This document shows positions 1-6,331 of a DNA stretch of 17,809 bases, piece by piece. A program made the translations under genes and the position numbers. The first letter of the stretch is position 1, and every line of letters starts with the position of its first letter. Origin of the DNA: Planctomycetota bacterium (lineage in GTDB: Bacteria > Planctomycetota > Planctomycetia > Pirellulales > Pirellulaceae); NCBI GenBank assembly GCA_026692885.1, contig JAPLNJ010000218.1, positions 1 through 17,809 of the forward strand, read 5' to 3'. The notes under the pieces are model-generated. The model ran no database searches and was not told the DNA's origin. It saw nothing but the letters and a program-made list of their open reading frames with translations.

Positions 1-138
1 CCCGACCAGATGCTCACGCGGACCAAGCTTCGCGAAACACTGGGCGTCAAGAACGAGCGACTGGGCGCGGTCCTGGACACGCTGGAACGCGCTGGCCGAA
101 TCCGTCGCACGCCCGGCGGTTGGCAACGTGTCGACTGA
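1..138 (+). CDS. C-terminal end of a winged-helix-like protein (partial)
   Basis: The frame is open from base 1 and stops with TGA at 136-138, leaving the last 45 residues of a protein that begins outside the window. The tail has the pattern of a small winged helix: TKLRETLGVKNERLG, then LDTLERAGRIRRT, then a Gly-Gly-Trp turn. Such domains often close replication helicase/primase proteins or DNA-binding regulators. The CHC2 zinc-finger gene 104 bases downstream on the same strand fits a replication or mobile-element setting, but the catalytic part is not in view, so the function is inference only. A strong hairpin follows 12 bases after the stop. Confidence 0.5.
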   Translation, partial: PDQMLTRTKLRETLGVKNERLGAVLDTLERAGRIRRTPGGWQRVD

Positions 139-150
139 CGACGAGCCGAT

Positions 151-190
151 CGTTCCCGTTCCCTCTCTAGAGAAAGGAGGGAACGGAACG
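151..190 (+). terminator. Strong hairpin after the partial gene; terminator-like, no T-run
   Basis: CGTTCC (151-156) and GTTCCCTC (158-165) pair with GAGGGAAC (177-184) and GGAACG (185-190), giving 14 base pairs with one bulged C at 157 and an 11-base loop. No T tract follows, so a classical intrinsic terminator is not supported. The loop and 3' arm contain a good Shine-Dalgarno core (AAAGGAGGG, 173-181), but no start codon lies at the right distance behind it. Confidence 0.4.
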
Positions 191-242
191 GTCTGCAACG
201 CGTCCTTCGGCCGCGATTCTCCCGCACGTCAGAGGAACCACC

Positions 243-557
243 ATGCCCGGCATCGACTTCGACCGCTTACGCCGCGAGATCACGATGGTGGAAGTTCTGA
301 ACCTGCTCGGCTTCCACCCCACGCAGCGACGGGGCGACCAATGGCACGGACCTTGCCCCGTGCATGGCTCGACATCAGCACGCAGCCGCACCTTCTCCGT
401 GAACGTCGCCTTGGGCCGTTATCATTGCCACAAGTGCCGCAGCCGAGGCCACCAGTTGGAATTGTGGGCCGCCGTGCTCAAGCAGCCACTGCATCCCGCC
501 ACTATCCGTCTCTGCCACGCCCTTGGCCGAGAAGTCCCCTGGATGCACCGCTGGTGA
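243..557 (+). CDS. Stand-alone CHC2 zinc-finger protein (DnaG-primase-type finger)
   Basis: A 104-residue protein. CPVH at about residues 38-41 and CHKC at about 60-63 form a C-x2-H...C-x2-C finger, with FSVN and RYHCHKCRSRGHQLEL between and after. This is the layout of the CHC2 zinc-binding domain at the N-terminus of DnaG-type primases, which helps recognise template DNA. No Toprim catalytic domain follows: the frame stops after WMHRW, so it is either a free zinc-finger protein or a remnant of a larger primase. The ATG at 243 is preceded by GAGGAA (232-237), five bases upstream. An overlapping longer ORF in another frame (128-838) is Pro/Arg-rich and judged a shadow. Confidence 0.7.
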   Translation: MPGIDFDRLRREITMVEVLNLLGFHPTQRRGDQWHGPCPVHGSTSARSRTFSVNVALGRYHCHKCRSRGHQLELWAAVLKQPLHPATIRLCHALGREVPWMHRW

Positions 558-914
558 CTGTCTGCTACGCCCGCAGATCAGCACCGCGGCCCACCCTGTT
601 CACATCCAGAACAGAAGAGAGGAGGCACCGGTACTTCCGCCGCCGGTCAACAACCCGTCTTCCCGCGATTACCTCGATCGCATGCCCATCGATTATCGTG
701 CCCGCTCTCAGCCCGCAGTTGGCACATTGGGCCGAATCAAACCGTTCGCCTTGTGGCCATAGGCGGCTCAGAGAAGCCCGCCCGAGAAGCACTGAGCGAC
801 CGTCGAAGAACATTGACGCCGCCCACCCGAGTCGCTAGATTGCGCCCCTGACGGGGCTGTCCTTGACCCGACCGGAGTGGCCGGCATGCACCGCACGCTC
901 ACGTCCGTGTAGGG
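558..914. other. Stretch without a convincing gene
   Basis: No plus-strand frame here has a plausible start, Shine-Dalgarno site and protein-like composition together. On the minus strand, 813-565 encodes 82 residues with CANC and, 30 residues on, RRRKYRC. This resembles the first half of a zinc ribbon, but the second cysteine pair is out of frame, so a relic is possible and not established. A short hairpin GCCCC-TGAC-GGGGC lies at 845-858. Confidence 0.4.
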
Positions 915-944
915 TTGATTGCACGGCCCCTCGCTGGTGATAAA
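915..944 (+). promoter_or_regulatory. Promoter-like pair at the front of the cassette array
   Basis: TTGATT (915-920) and GATAAA (939-944) lie 18 bases apart, each matching four of six sigma-70 consensus positions, and point into the array. The -10-like element is one arm of the palindrome GATAAA-GT-TTTATC (939-952), which could serve as an operator. In integrons the common promoter driving the cassettes lies at this end of the array. The assignment rests on consensus and position only. Confidence 0.3.
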
Positions 945-1022
945 GTTTTATCGAGCCGGTGATAATCCCGCTGATAAGCGGCATATCACCGAGTCAGCAC
1001 GGGTTAATTATTGATGTTCGGC
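933..1022 (+). promoter_or_regulatory. Leading edge of the array: nested palindromes and GTT core (attI-like or diverged attC)
   Basis: CGGTGATA (957-964) pairs with TATCACCG (984-991) around an inner hairpin CCGCT-GATA-AGCGG (968-981). In competition, GCTG and GTGATA (933-942) can pair with TATCAC (984-989) and CAGC (995-998). After a more AT-rich spacer comes GTTCGGCG (1016-1023), whose reverse complement ends the first cassette (1560-1567). This GTT is therefore the 5' junction of cassette 1. The site lacks the 90-base layout of the other attC sites, so it may be an attI-like primary site or a decayed attC. Confidence 0.35.
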
Positions 1023-1036
1023 GATGGAGGATGCCG

Positions 1037-1555
1037 ATGCCGGTAAGTTACTTGCCGTTGATCTTGCCGGCGCTGCTAATCGGCGTGCCCTTGCTCCTTC
1101 TTACGAAGGGACGAAAGCCGTTCCTCGGTGCGGCGGCCGTGTCAGTCTCAATCGTAGTGCTACTTTTCCTTTGGGTCTACGTTCCCGGGTGGGTTCTGAT
1201 GTGGAAAGCCAATCGCGGCGATCCCGCAGCCATGTATGAATTGGCGCGATGGACCGAAAAGCATGATGAGGAGATCGGAAATTTGATTCTCTGGCCGTTC
1301 TCACCGGACGTACAGGGCGGCTACGCTTGGCTTGAAAAAGCCGCGGCCGTGGACTATCCGCCCGCCGTCTATGCTGTAGGGGTCCGACTGAAGTACGGGG
1401 ACCATGTGCCGCGCCCGCCCGGATGGAAAGGTCCACCAGGGGGACATTTTCCCCAGCCTGAGCGGGGTCAAGTATTGATTGACAAGGCAATCCATCTTGG
1501 ATACCGACCCTCCATCGAGGAGGGGTATTTCTACTGGCACCAGTACCGAAAGTGA
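1037..1555 (+). CDS. Cassette 1: small membrane protein with Sel1-like repeats
   Basis: A 172-residue product. Two hydrophobic helices (about residues 4-22 and 30-52) are followed by a soluble part with Sel1-like/TPR-like signatures: GDPAAMYELARW, AWLEKAAAVDYPPAVYAVGV and LIDKAIHLGY. Sel1-like repeats are alpha-helical hairpins that usually mediate protein contacts, so a membrane-tethered scaffold is a reasonable guess. The ATG at 1037 is chosen because GGAGG (1026-1030) sits six bases upstream. A GTG at 959 would extend the frame through the palindromic leading edge and the R' core, which is unlikely. The stop lies six bases before the R'' of the next attC site. No specific family was recognised. 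Confidence 0.7.
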   Translation: MPVSYLPLILPALLIGVPLLLLTKGRKPFLGAAAVSVSIVVLLFLWVYVPGWVLMWKANRGDPAAMYELARWTEKHDEEIGNLILWPFSPDVQGGYAWLEKAAAVDYPPAVYAVGVRLKYGDHVPRPPGWKGPPGGHFPQPERGQVLIDKAIHLGYRPSIEEGYFYWHQYRK

Positions 1556-1560
1556 GCTGC

Positions 1561-1651
1561 GCCGAACCAAGCGGTGAACGGGAGCCGCCGATCACGCGGG
1601 TTTTGAAGTTATAGCGTTTTGGCGGCGGCCCCGTTACCGCTGCCGTTACTG
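1561..1651 (+). repeat. attC-like site 1 (91 bp)
   Basis: R'' GCCGAAC (1561-1567), spacer CAA, L'' GCGGT-[G]-AACGGG-[A]-GCCGCC (1571-1589), loop, L' GGCGGC (1621-1626), three extra bases, CCCGTT (1630-1635) and ACCGC (1636-1640), spacer TGCC, R' GTTACTG (1645-1651). The bracketed G (1576) is extrahelical, and there are extra bases at the A (1583) position. Unpaired spacers and extrahelical bases in one arm are hallmarks of integron attC sites, which recombine as folded single strands. Confidence 0.75.
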
Positions 1652-1672
1652 TGCCAAGGCCGGGAAGCATCG

Positions 1673-1906
1673 ATGCAACGGAACATCGGGATGACCCTAA
1701 TGGCTCTCTCCATCATCGCGGCTGCTTTTCTCCTCGTAACCGGCAACCTCGGCTCCGAAAGGGTGACGGGAACCACCCGCGGCCAGGTCTCGTTCGTCAC
1801 TTGGGATCTGACAGATGTGGCGTACTTCCCGAACTGGTGGGTCGTGGTGCCTGTTGGCAGCTCCTTTTTGGTAGGGCTGTTTTGCGCGGTACGGGGCACA
1901 CGGTAA
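1673..1906 (+). CDS. Cassette 2: small two-helix membrane protein
   Basis: A 77-residue product with two hydrophobic helices (about residues 5-23 and 54-72) joined by a polar loop containing GTTRGQVSFVTWDLTDVAYF. This loop is probably outside the membrane on one face. No family was recognised. The ATG at 1673 is preferred over upstream in-frame codons because those fall within the attC palindrome, and because GGGAAG (1662-1667) is a usable Shine-Dalgarno site five bases upstream. The ORF starts 21 bases after R'. About 146 bases after the stop, to the next R'' at 2053, contain no gene that I can support. Confidence 0.6.
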   Translation: MQRNIGMTLMALSIIAAAFLLVTGNLGSERVTGTTRGQVSFVTWDLTDVAYFPNWWVVVPVGSSFLVGLFCAVRGTR

Positions 1907-2052
1907 CCGGATGCTGCCCAGGGCCGCTGAAGAACGAACGCGGCACGGTGCAGTGAATCGACAACCCAGCGGCGGCGGTCGTGCTGATGGTGGGACGGCT
2001 GGCCCCGCGATATACTGACGGCGAAAATCGTGCGGGTCGCGCGCGACGGGCC

Positions 2053-2142
2053 CAGTAACTACCCGATGAACGCGAGGCGTCCGCAGGGTCTGAATTTGCG
2101 GCGTGGTCCGTGAGGACGCCCGCGTTATCGTTACCGTTCTGC
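2053..2142 (+). repeat. attC-like site 2 (90 bp)
   Basis: R'' CAGTAAC (2053-2059), spacer TACC, L'' CGAT-[G]-AACGCG-[A]-GGCGTCC (2064-2082), loop 2083-2113, L' GGACGCC-CGCGTT-ATCG (2114-2130), spacer TTACC, R' GTTCTGC (2136-2142). All three helices are fully paired, yet their sequences differ from sites 1 and 3, and the extrahelical G (2068) and A (2075) sit at the same places. R'' is the exact reverse complement of the R' of site 1, as expected for the two ends of one cassette. Confidence 0.8.
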
Positions 2143-2146
2143 TCAA

Positions 2147-2884
2147 ATGAGAACAATCGTCGCCGCACTCCTTGCCGTGTTCCTTGCCCAGCGGCCTCTG
2201 GTCTCCGGAGAGCTGGGGTTTCGGCTAATGGTCTCCGGGAAACTCGCCGAAAAACTGGAAGCGGATACGACGCTCTCCCTTTGGTGCCCCTGTAATGCCC
2301 CTTCAGCCTGGATTTCCGTCGGTTTAACTGAGCTGCCCGTGGATTTGCCTTTTGAAAGGTTCCATAAACAGACTTGGCACGTAGCTTTTTACAGTAAGAA
2401 GTCAGGCCCTTACTTCTCCGTGACCTTAAATCACGATCTGTTTGACCGTGCCAGGACTGTCAATATCCTGCTGGATTCGCCGGAACCGCGTCTGCACGCG
2501 GATTTCGGATGGTCAGGCGGTCTCTTTCTTTTTTACAGTCCGAATATCACAAAGCGAATGTTCTACCGCGACTTGCCCCGCTGGGACGCAACTAAGGGAC
2601 GGATTGTGCAATCGCCGGCGCCCGTGGTGCTAGTGACAAGACTCCGCGATGGAGTCACGGTGTACAGCGGTGAGATGGGCGATTCATGTCGTGCGTCGAG
2701 ATGGTTCATTCAGCCTGGCGCTTTAGCCAGCAAGCTAGAAGACGGTGAGGCTTATCGAGCGTCGGTCAGATATGATTCCGGTGGGCTGTTCCCGCCAACG
2801 AATACGACATGCGATTTCACGTACCGCGCGTCATACCGCGACCCCAGCGAGGGCGGATCGGGCGGTGAAGAAGAGCAGAACTAA
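2147..2884 (+). CDS. Cassette 3: exported protein of unknown function
   Basis: A 245-residue product. It has a short signal peptide (MRTIVAALLAVFLAQRPLVS, residues 1-20, cleavage near residue 20-21), then a soluble, mostly beta-type domain rich in Tyr, Phe and Trp. Four cysteines remain after the signal (CPC near 47-49, GDSC, TTCDF), compatible with disulfides. The C-terminus is acidic and low in complexity. The start is ATG 2147, five bases after R', with no recognisable Shine-Dalgarno site, so it may be translated weakly or from a leaderless message. The stop TAA lies in the spacer of the next attC site, and the last codons CAG-AAC form its R''. No family was recognised. Confidence 0.7.
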   Translation: MRTIVAALLAVFLAQRPLVSGELGFRLMVSGKLAEKLEADTTLSLWCPCNAPSAWISVGLTELPVDLPFERFHKQTWHVAFYSKKSGPYFSVTLNHDLFDRARTVNILLDSPEPRLHADFGWSGGLFLFYSPNITKRMFYRDLPRWDATKGRIVQSPAPVVLVTRLRDGVTVYSGEMGDSCRASRWFIQPGALASKLEDGEAYRASVRYDSGGLFPPTNTTCDFTYRASYRDPSEGGSGGEEEQN

Positions 2885-2966
2885 AGCGGTGAACCCGAGC
2901 GGCGGATCGGGTCAGCAATGAAGTCAACGGTACTTGGCCGCCGCCGGGTTACCGCTACCGTTCTGG
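2875..2966 (+). repeat. attC-like site 3 (92 bp)
   Basis: R'' GCAGAAC (2875-2881), spacer TAAA, L'' GCGGT-[G]-AACCCG-[A]-GCGGCGG (2886-2905), loop, L' CCGCCGC-CGGGTT-ACCGC (2938-2955), spacer TACC, R' GTTCTGG (2960-2966). Compared with site 1, the outer helix is the same while the middle and inner helices changed on both strands together (compensatory change). GAGCAGAAC (2873-2881) is the exact nine-base reverse complement of GTTCTGCTC at the start of the same cassette (2136-2144). Confidence 0.8.
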
Positions 2967-2981
2967 CCGTGGAGTTCATCC

Positions 2982-3560
2982 GTGACCGCGACATCGAACA
3001 ATCGCGTCCGCGAGATCGAATCCTGGTTCCACGACCACGACGATGGCGAATTTGTGGTGGCCAGTTCCGAAGCTGGGTCCAGCATCGTGGGCGATTCTTC
3101 TGCCGCGCGAACGGTTATCTACACGACCAAGTTCCATTGCCTCAACCACAACCTCCGTGCCCTTGATGTTGCGCACCCCGTCATGATCGTCGGCCGATAC
3201 GGCCTTCCCGTGTCCGCCGACCTGATCCACCTTGATGCGCTGCCGGTCGGTACTCGATGCTACTTCGTGGGCGACGCCGATCCGCCGGACATCCTCGCGT
3301 TCGCTTGGCTGCGCGAGCATGCTGCGATCGGCTGGCTGGGCGTCAACGACAAAATGCTGACTCAAAGCCTGGCCTCGGATCTCACCTCGCTAGAAATCGC
3401 GATGTCCGACGCGGAGAAACTGACGATACGCTCGTTGCCCGACTTATGCCCGGATTTTCGCGATCTGCTGGGGCCGTACTGCTCCGGGACGCTTGACCGG
3501 GGATTCAAGATCGAACTCGAGGCGGCTATGATCTGTCTTGGTTCCCGGCCCAAAGACTGA
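2982..3560 (+). CDS. Cassette 4: unknown soluble protein, possibly Toprim-like
   Basis: A 192-residue cytoplasmic product with no signal peptide or membrane helix. The central segment RCYFVGDADPPDILAFAWLR has the strand-D-x-D-helix look of Toprim-type metal-binding folds, but I see no second acidic motif that I can assign with certainty, so this is only a suggestion. The N-terminal half contains YTTKFHCLNHNLRALDVAHP and the C-terminus ends in a helix around FKIELEAAMI. GTG 2982 is chosen because GGAG (2971-2974) lies seven bases upstream and because the longer TTG start at 2934 would place the protein start inside the attC palindrome. The stop is followed four bases later by GGCCAGAAT, the cassette end. 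Confidence 0.65.
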   Translation: MTATSNNRVREIESWFHDHDDGEFVVASSEAGSSIVGDSSAARTVIYTTKFHCLNHNLRALDVAHPVMIVGRYGLPVSADLIHLDALPVGTRCYFVGDADPPDILAFAWLREHAAIGWLGVNDKMLTQSLASDLTSLEIAMSDAEKLTIRSLPDLCPDFRDLLGPYCSGTLDRGFKIELEAAMICLGSRPKD

Positions 3561-3566
3561 GGTAGG

Positions 3567-3761
3567 CCAGAATCGGGTAGCCGGGGGGGTTCCCCGCACA
3601 GCCTGCCACCCGGCGTCCATTTCCCCGCCCCGTGTTGCGTGCCGAGGCCGCGGGGTAAAATGGGGCCTGTCCGGCTGCAACGGGGTGCACGCGAGGCGGC
3701 GATTGCGTGCGAGATGATGGTTGGGTCACACAAGCCGCCCGCATGACCCGTAACATTCGGC
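3567..3761 (+). repeat. Enlarged attC-like site 4 (about 195 bp)
   Basis: R'' is CCAGAAT (3567-3573); GGCCAGAAT (3565-3573) matches the complement of the cassette's start (2960-2968) in eight of nine bases. The body holds a G/C hairpin CGGGG...CCCCG (3582-3596), a promoter-like pair and a second palindrome in which GGCGGC pairs with GCCGCC and, further out, GGGGT pairs with ACCCG (3746-3750). R' is ATTCGGC (3755-3761), one base off GTT, and matches GCCGAAC at 4935-4941. It shares long stretches with sites 7 and 8. Less canonical than sites 1-3, since no spacer follows R''. Confidence 0.55.
3635..3661 (+). promoter_or_regulatory. Promoter-like TTGCGT / TAAAAT inside site 4
   Basis: TTGCGT (3635-3640) and TAAAAT (3656-3661) are 15 bases apart. 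The same spacing and the block CCGCGGGGTARAATGG recur at 6398-6424 and 7261-7287. Conservation in three copies suggests a functional element. A 15-base spacer is short for a sigma-70 promoter, so this is tentative. Confidence 0.3.
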
Positions 3762-3811
3762 TAGTCATCCGTGCGTCCTCCAGTACGCGTCGCCCGTTGT
3801 GCCACTCGATA

Positions 3812-4890
3812 ATGAAATATGTCAACATACTGCTGATGGCCACTGTTGCCTGTGCGTTAAGCAGTGCAATCCCGTGTCTTGGAATCGCTGGCGAGCCCGA
3901 AGAAGCCCTTGATTTGACCGAGGGTGGTGCCGGGCAAACACGGCATGCGAACCGTCCCGTCCCCGCGGCCTTTGGCTGGATGTTGCGGCAGCAGGCGGAC
4001 GACGGGAGTTGGAACTACTTGCCTCCCCCCCCGGTGTGGCCTCGGCGGGCGCCCAGGCTGAGGCCACAGCATTGGTGCTCACCGCCTTGGCCAGTTACGG
4101 TCATACGCCCAACGGCACCGGGCCTTTCGCGAAGGCGATGACCAAGGGTCTGACTTTCCTGCTCGCCCAGCAGAGAAGTAGCCCACACAGCAACGATTTT
4201 TCTGGCAATGGGGCCGCAGTGAACGCTCACGCTTCCGCGACTTTGGCCGTGGCCGCGATTTACGGATTGACGGGACAGGCGAATCTGCGCGAACCCCTAC
4301 GGCGCGCCGTGGACCTCATACTTGCCCGGCAAGACGGGAAGAGTGGCAGTTGGGCGGCGGCTGGCCAGGACGTCAATCTTCCGACAACGTATCGTCAGCT
4401 TGCGGCGTTGTTCGAGGCCCAACCTGTCCTCTCGGAGCCGGAATGGCACGACGCGGCAAAGAAAGCGGCTCTGTATCTGTCGAAAACGCGTCCGCCCGAG
4501 GGGACGTCGCTCCACGATCTGACGGCCGTCGCCATGCACATGATCTGTCAAATGTGCGTTCTCGGCCAGCGTGGGGACGGGGCATGGAAACCGGTAATTC
4601 AGCTAATCGTGAATCAGGGGCCTGCCAAGGACGACGCAGTGTACACCTACTATGCCACCCAGGCCGTGTTCGACTGGGAGGGCGACTCTTGGCGGACATG
4701 GGATCAGTGGCTTCGCCAGCTTCGCCGGCAACAGGTTGAATCGCAAATCGCGGAAGGTGAGAACGCGGGCAGCTGGCCACCGGGAGCAGGCAGATCGCTG
4801 GATGACGACCGTTTGTACCGCACTGTGCTAAACTCGATGACTTTGCAAGTGCACACACGTCACATGCATCGGTACTTTCAATTTCGGTAG
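3812..4890 (+). pseudogene. Cassette 5: exported alpha-toroid (prenyltransferase/squalene-cyclase-like repeat) protein, frameshifted at a C8 run
   Basis: Two overlapping frames make one protein of about 359 residues. The first frame gives a signal peptide (MKYVNILLMATVACALSSAI, cleavage near residue 27) and the first repeat motif AAFGWMLRQQADDGSWNY. The rest lies in another frame: LTALASYGH, KGLTFLLAQQ, ATLAVAAIYGLTG, AVDLILARQDGKSGSWAAA, ATQAVFDWEGDSW. These helices with Q-x-DGSW-type turns resemble the alpha-alpha toroid of the prenyltransferase/squalene-oxidase repeat family, which is common in planctomycetes; catalysis is not shown. The frames meet at eight C's (4025-4032); adding one C restores a continuous reading. 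This could be decay, phase-variable slippage or a sequencing error. ATG 3812 follows R' by 50 bases and has no clear Shine-Dalgarno site. Confidence 0.65.
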
Positions 4891-4934
4891 CCATATTGTC
4901 GAAGGACTTGCGTACGAGTCGTGGCTGCCCAACC

Positions 4935-5025
4935 GCCGAACAAGGCGTCGGATCAGAGCCGCGATCTGGTCTGGCAGAATGGATGCGTTGGCTCGTCGCG
5001 GCCTGGTAAACGCAATTCGTTACGT
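4935..5025 (+). repeat. attC-like site 5 (91 bp)
   Basis: R'' GCCGAAC (4935-4941), spacer AAG, L'' GCGT-[CGG]-ATCAG-[AG]-CCGCG (4945-4963), loop, L' CGCGG-[C]-CTGGT-[AA]-ACGC (4997-5013), spacer AATTC, R' GTTACGT (5019-5025). Length and layout match sites 1-3 although the sequence is different. The loop carries CGGATCAGA...TCTGGTCTG, paired if G-U is allowed; it is related to site 6. Confidence 0.7.
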
Positions 5026-5107
5026 GCCCTGCGAGATTCCAAGAGCAAGGGCTGATGCCATGACAGAGTGGACGACATAACTTCGTCACGTGGAGAGCAA
5101 CGCGGCC

Positions 5108-5830
5108 ATGAAACTCACGAAACCACATGCTCTGATGGCCATGATTGTGGGTGGCTGCCTGCTGCCTGTTACGACCCTCAGCGCGGAATCGGCAAAGGGC
5201 AATTCGAAGCGAGCCAAGAAGATTGAGACGCTTATCGACAAACTCGCGTCGGAAAACGATCGCCCGCAGGCCGTACGGGACAAGACCGGTCGTCGAACGA
5301 CGGTGTTCCCGTCCGGATGGTCCGAGGAAAAGCAAGACGCCGTGTTCCGGGCGGCAGACGAACTCGTGAAGATGGGCGTGCGGGCATTTCCGCAACTCAT
5401 CGAACACTTCGACGACGATCGGTACAGCTATTCGCACGAGGCACTAAACGCGGCTCCAGGCGACCGCGTCTACTACAACGAAAACGTTGGCCGCCACTGC
5501 CGGAAGATTGTCCGCGAGCAGCTGCACAAATACGAGATATGGGGTGAGCCCCTCAGCGGCTTTGGCCCAACTCGCTGGGGCCCCCCCGGATTCGACAACA
5601 ATGATGCCGCGCGCCGATGGTGGGAACAGAACAAGGACAAGCCGCTCTGGAGACTGCAAGCCGATGCCCTGCAATGGGCGATTGACGTGGAAACGGAGTA
5701 CCGCGAGCAGAAGCACGATGAACGCGGGCTTGATGCCATTCGGGCCGACAAGGAGTTGCTTCGTCGCCTCATCGAGACGGAGGAGGCTATTCCGACTGAC
5801 CTTCGGCGAAGCCGGATGCCCGACGAATGA
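5108..5830 (+). CDS. Cassette 6: exported protein of unknown function
   Basis: A 240-residue product with a clear signal peptide (MKLTKPHALMAMIVGGCLLP, cleavage probably after LSA, residue 26). A basic stretch then leads into a helical, charged domain: DAVFRAADELVKMGVRAFPQ, then HCRKIVREQLHKYEIWGEP, then DAARRWWEQNKDKPLWRLQA, then DALQWAIDVETEYREQK. The WW-E-x-NK segment resembles a motif seen in other exported planctomycete proteins, but I cannot name a family. ATG 5108 is preferred to GTG 5090 because GGAGAG (5092-5097) then sits ten bases upstream and the signal peptide starts at the N-terminus. The gene ends 27 bases before the R'' of site 6. Confidence 0.7.
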   Translation: MKLTKPHALMAMIVGGCLLPVTTLSAESAKGNSKRAKKIETLIDKLASENDRPQAVRDKTGRRTTVFPSGWSEEKQDAVFRAADELVKMGVRAFPQLIEHFDDDRYSYSHEALNAAPGDRVYYNENVGRHCRKIVREQLHKYEIWGEPLSGFGPTRWGPPGFDNNDAARRWWEQNKDKPLWRLQADALQWAIDVETEYREQKHDERGLDAIRADKELLRRLIETEEAIPTDLRRSRMPDE

Positions 5831-5857
5831 CGCGACGAATCCCGTGGTCGGTCCAGC

Positions 5858-5945
5858 ACGCAACAAAATGTCGGACCAGAGCGCGATCTGGTCCGGGGAG
5901 ATGGCGAGTTGATCGGCCGGGAGCCGGTCAAGATGGTCGCTCGGT
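5858..5945 (+). repeat. attC-like site 6 (88 bp, diverged)
   Basis: R'' ACGCAAC (5858-5864); GCACGCAAC (5856-5864) matches the complement of the cassette start GTTACGTGC in eight of nine bases. The 5' half is a relative of site 5 (GTCGGAYCAGAG then CGCGATCTGGTC). The inner stem CGGACCAGA (5872-5880) / TCTGGTCCG (5887-5895) is a perfect nine-base palindrome. The outer L'/L'' pairing is weak. R' GCTCGGT (5939-5945) departs from GTT by one base but pairs with CACCGA at the cassette end (6317-6322). Confidence 0.5.
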
Positions 5946-5959
5946 GGAGGGCTAAGCCG

Positions 5960-6331
5960 ATGCTCGGGCACGCGATCGGTTTCTTGGCGGCGTACATTGT
6001 CGGCACGGTGGCCATGATGTACGCGAACACGGCCTGGTTCGGACTCGGCGATGTCAAGTTCGGCACCGGTGGATGGGAGTTGTACTGGCCGCTGTGGGCC
6101 GGGGGGTACGCTCCTGTGGCTATCACTGCGGTGATTTCCGTCTGGCGCTCAGGCTTGCCGGAGGGGCCACAAGTTGCCCTCCTCTGGGGCTACCTGGTAG
6201 TCATTTTCACCTGCATGGAAGTGTCGTTCCTGCTGGACATCGATTGGCCGACAGTGCTGGCCGAGTGGGCGTTGCTGGCAGCGGTGTTCTTCGCGATTGC
6301 GAGAGCCTGGCGAGAGCACCGAATCGGGTAA
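5960..6331 (+). CDS. Cassette 7: four-helix membrane protein
   Basis: A 123-residue product with four predicted membrane helices (about residues 3-21, 41-61, 71-90 and 98-115) and short loops; the last residues AWREHRIG are basic and probably cytoplasmic. No conserved motif allows a functional assignment. ATG 5960 is chosen because GGAGG (5946-5950) lies nine bases upstream and because longer in-frame starts (5909, 5933) precede or overlap the R' core. The stop TAA is inside the next attC-like site, so removal or exchange of that site would alter the C-terminus. Confidence 0.65.
   Translation: MLGHAIGFLAAYIVGTVAMMYANTAWFGLGDVKFGTGGWELYWPLWAGGYAPVAITAVISVWRSGLPEGPQVALLWGYLVVIFTCMEVSFLLDIDWPTVLAEWALLAAVFFAIARAWREHRIG

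Noticed and set aside
128..838. Long plus-strand ORF of 236 residues overlapping the CHC2 gene
   Set aside because: Pro/Arg/Ser-rich with no domain pattern; the overlapping frame has a zinc finger and a proper ribosome-binding site.
4373..5437. 354-residue minus-strand ORF antisense to cassettes 5 and 6
   Set aside because: Composition is Arg/Pro/Cys-rich and it spans an attC-like site; the plus-strand frames show signal peptides and repeat motifs.
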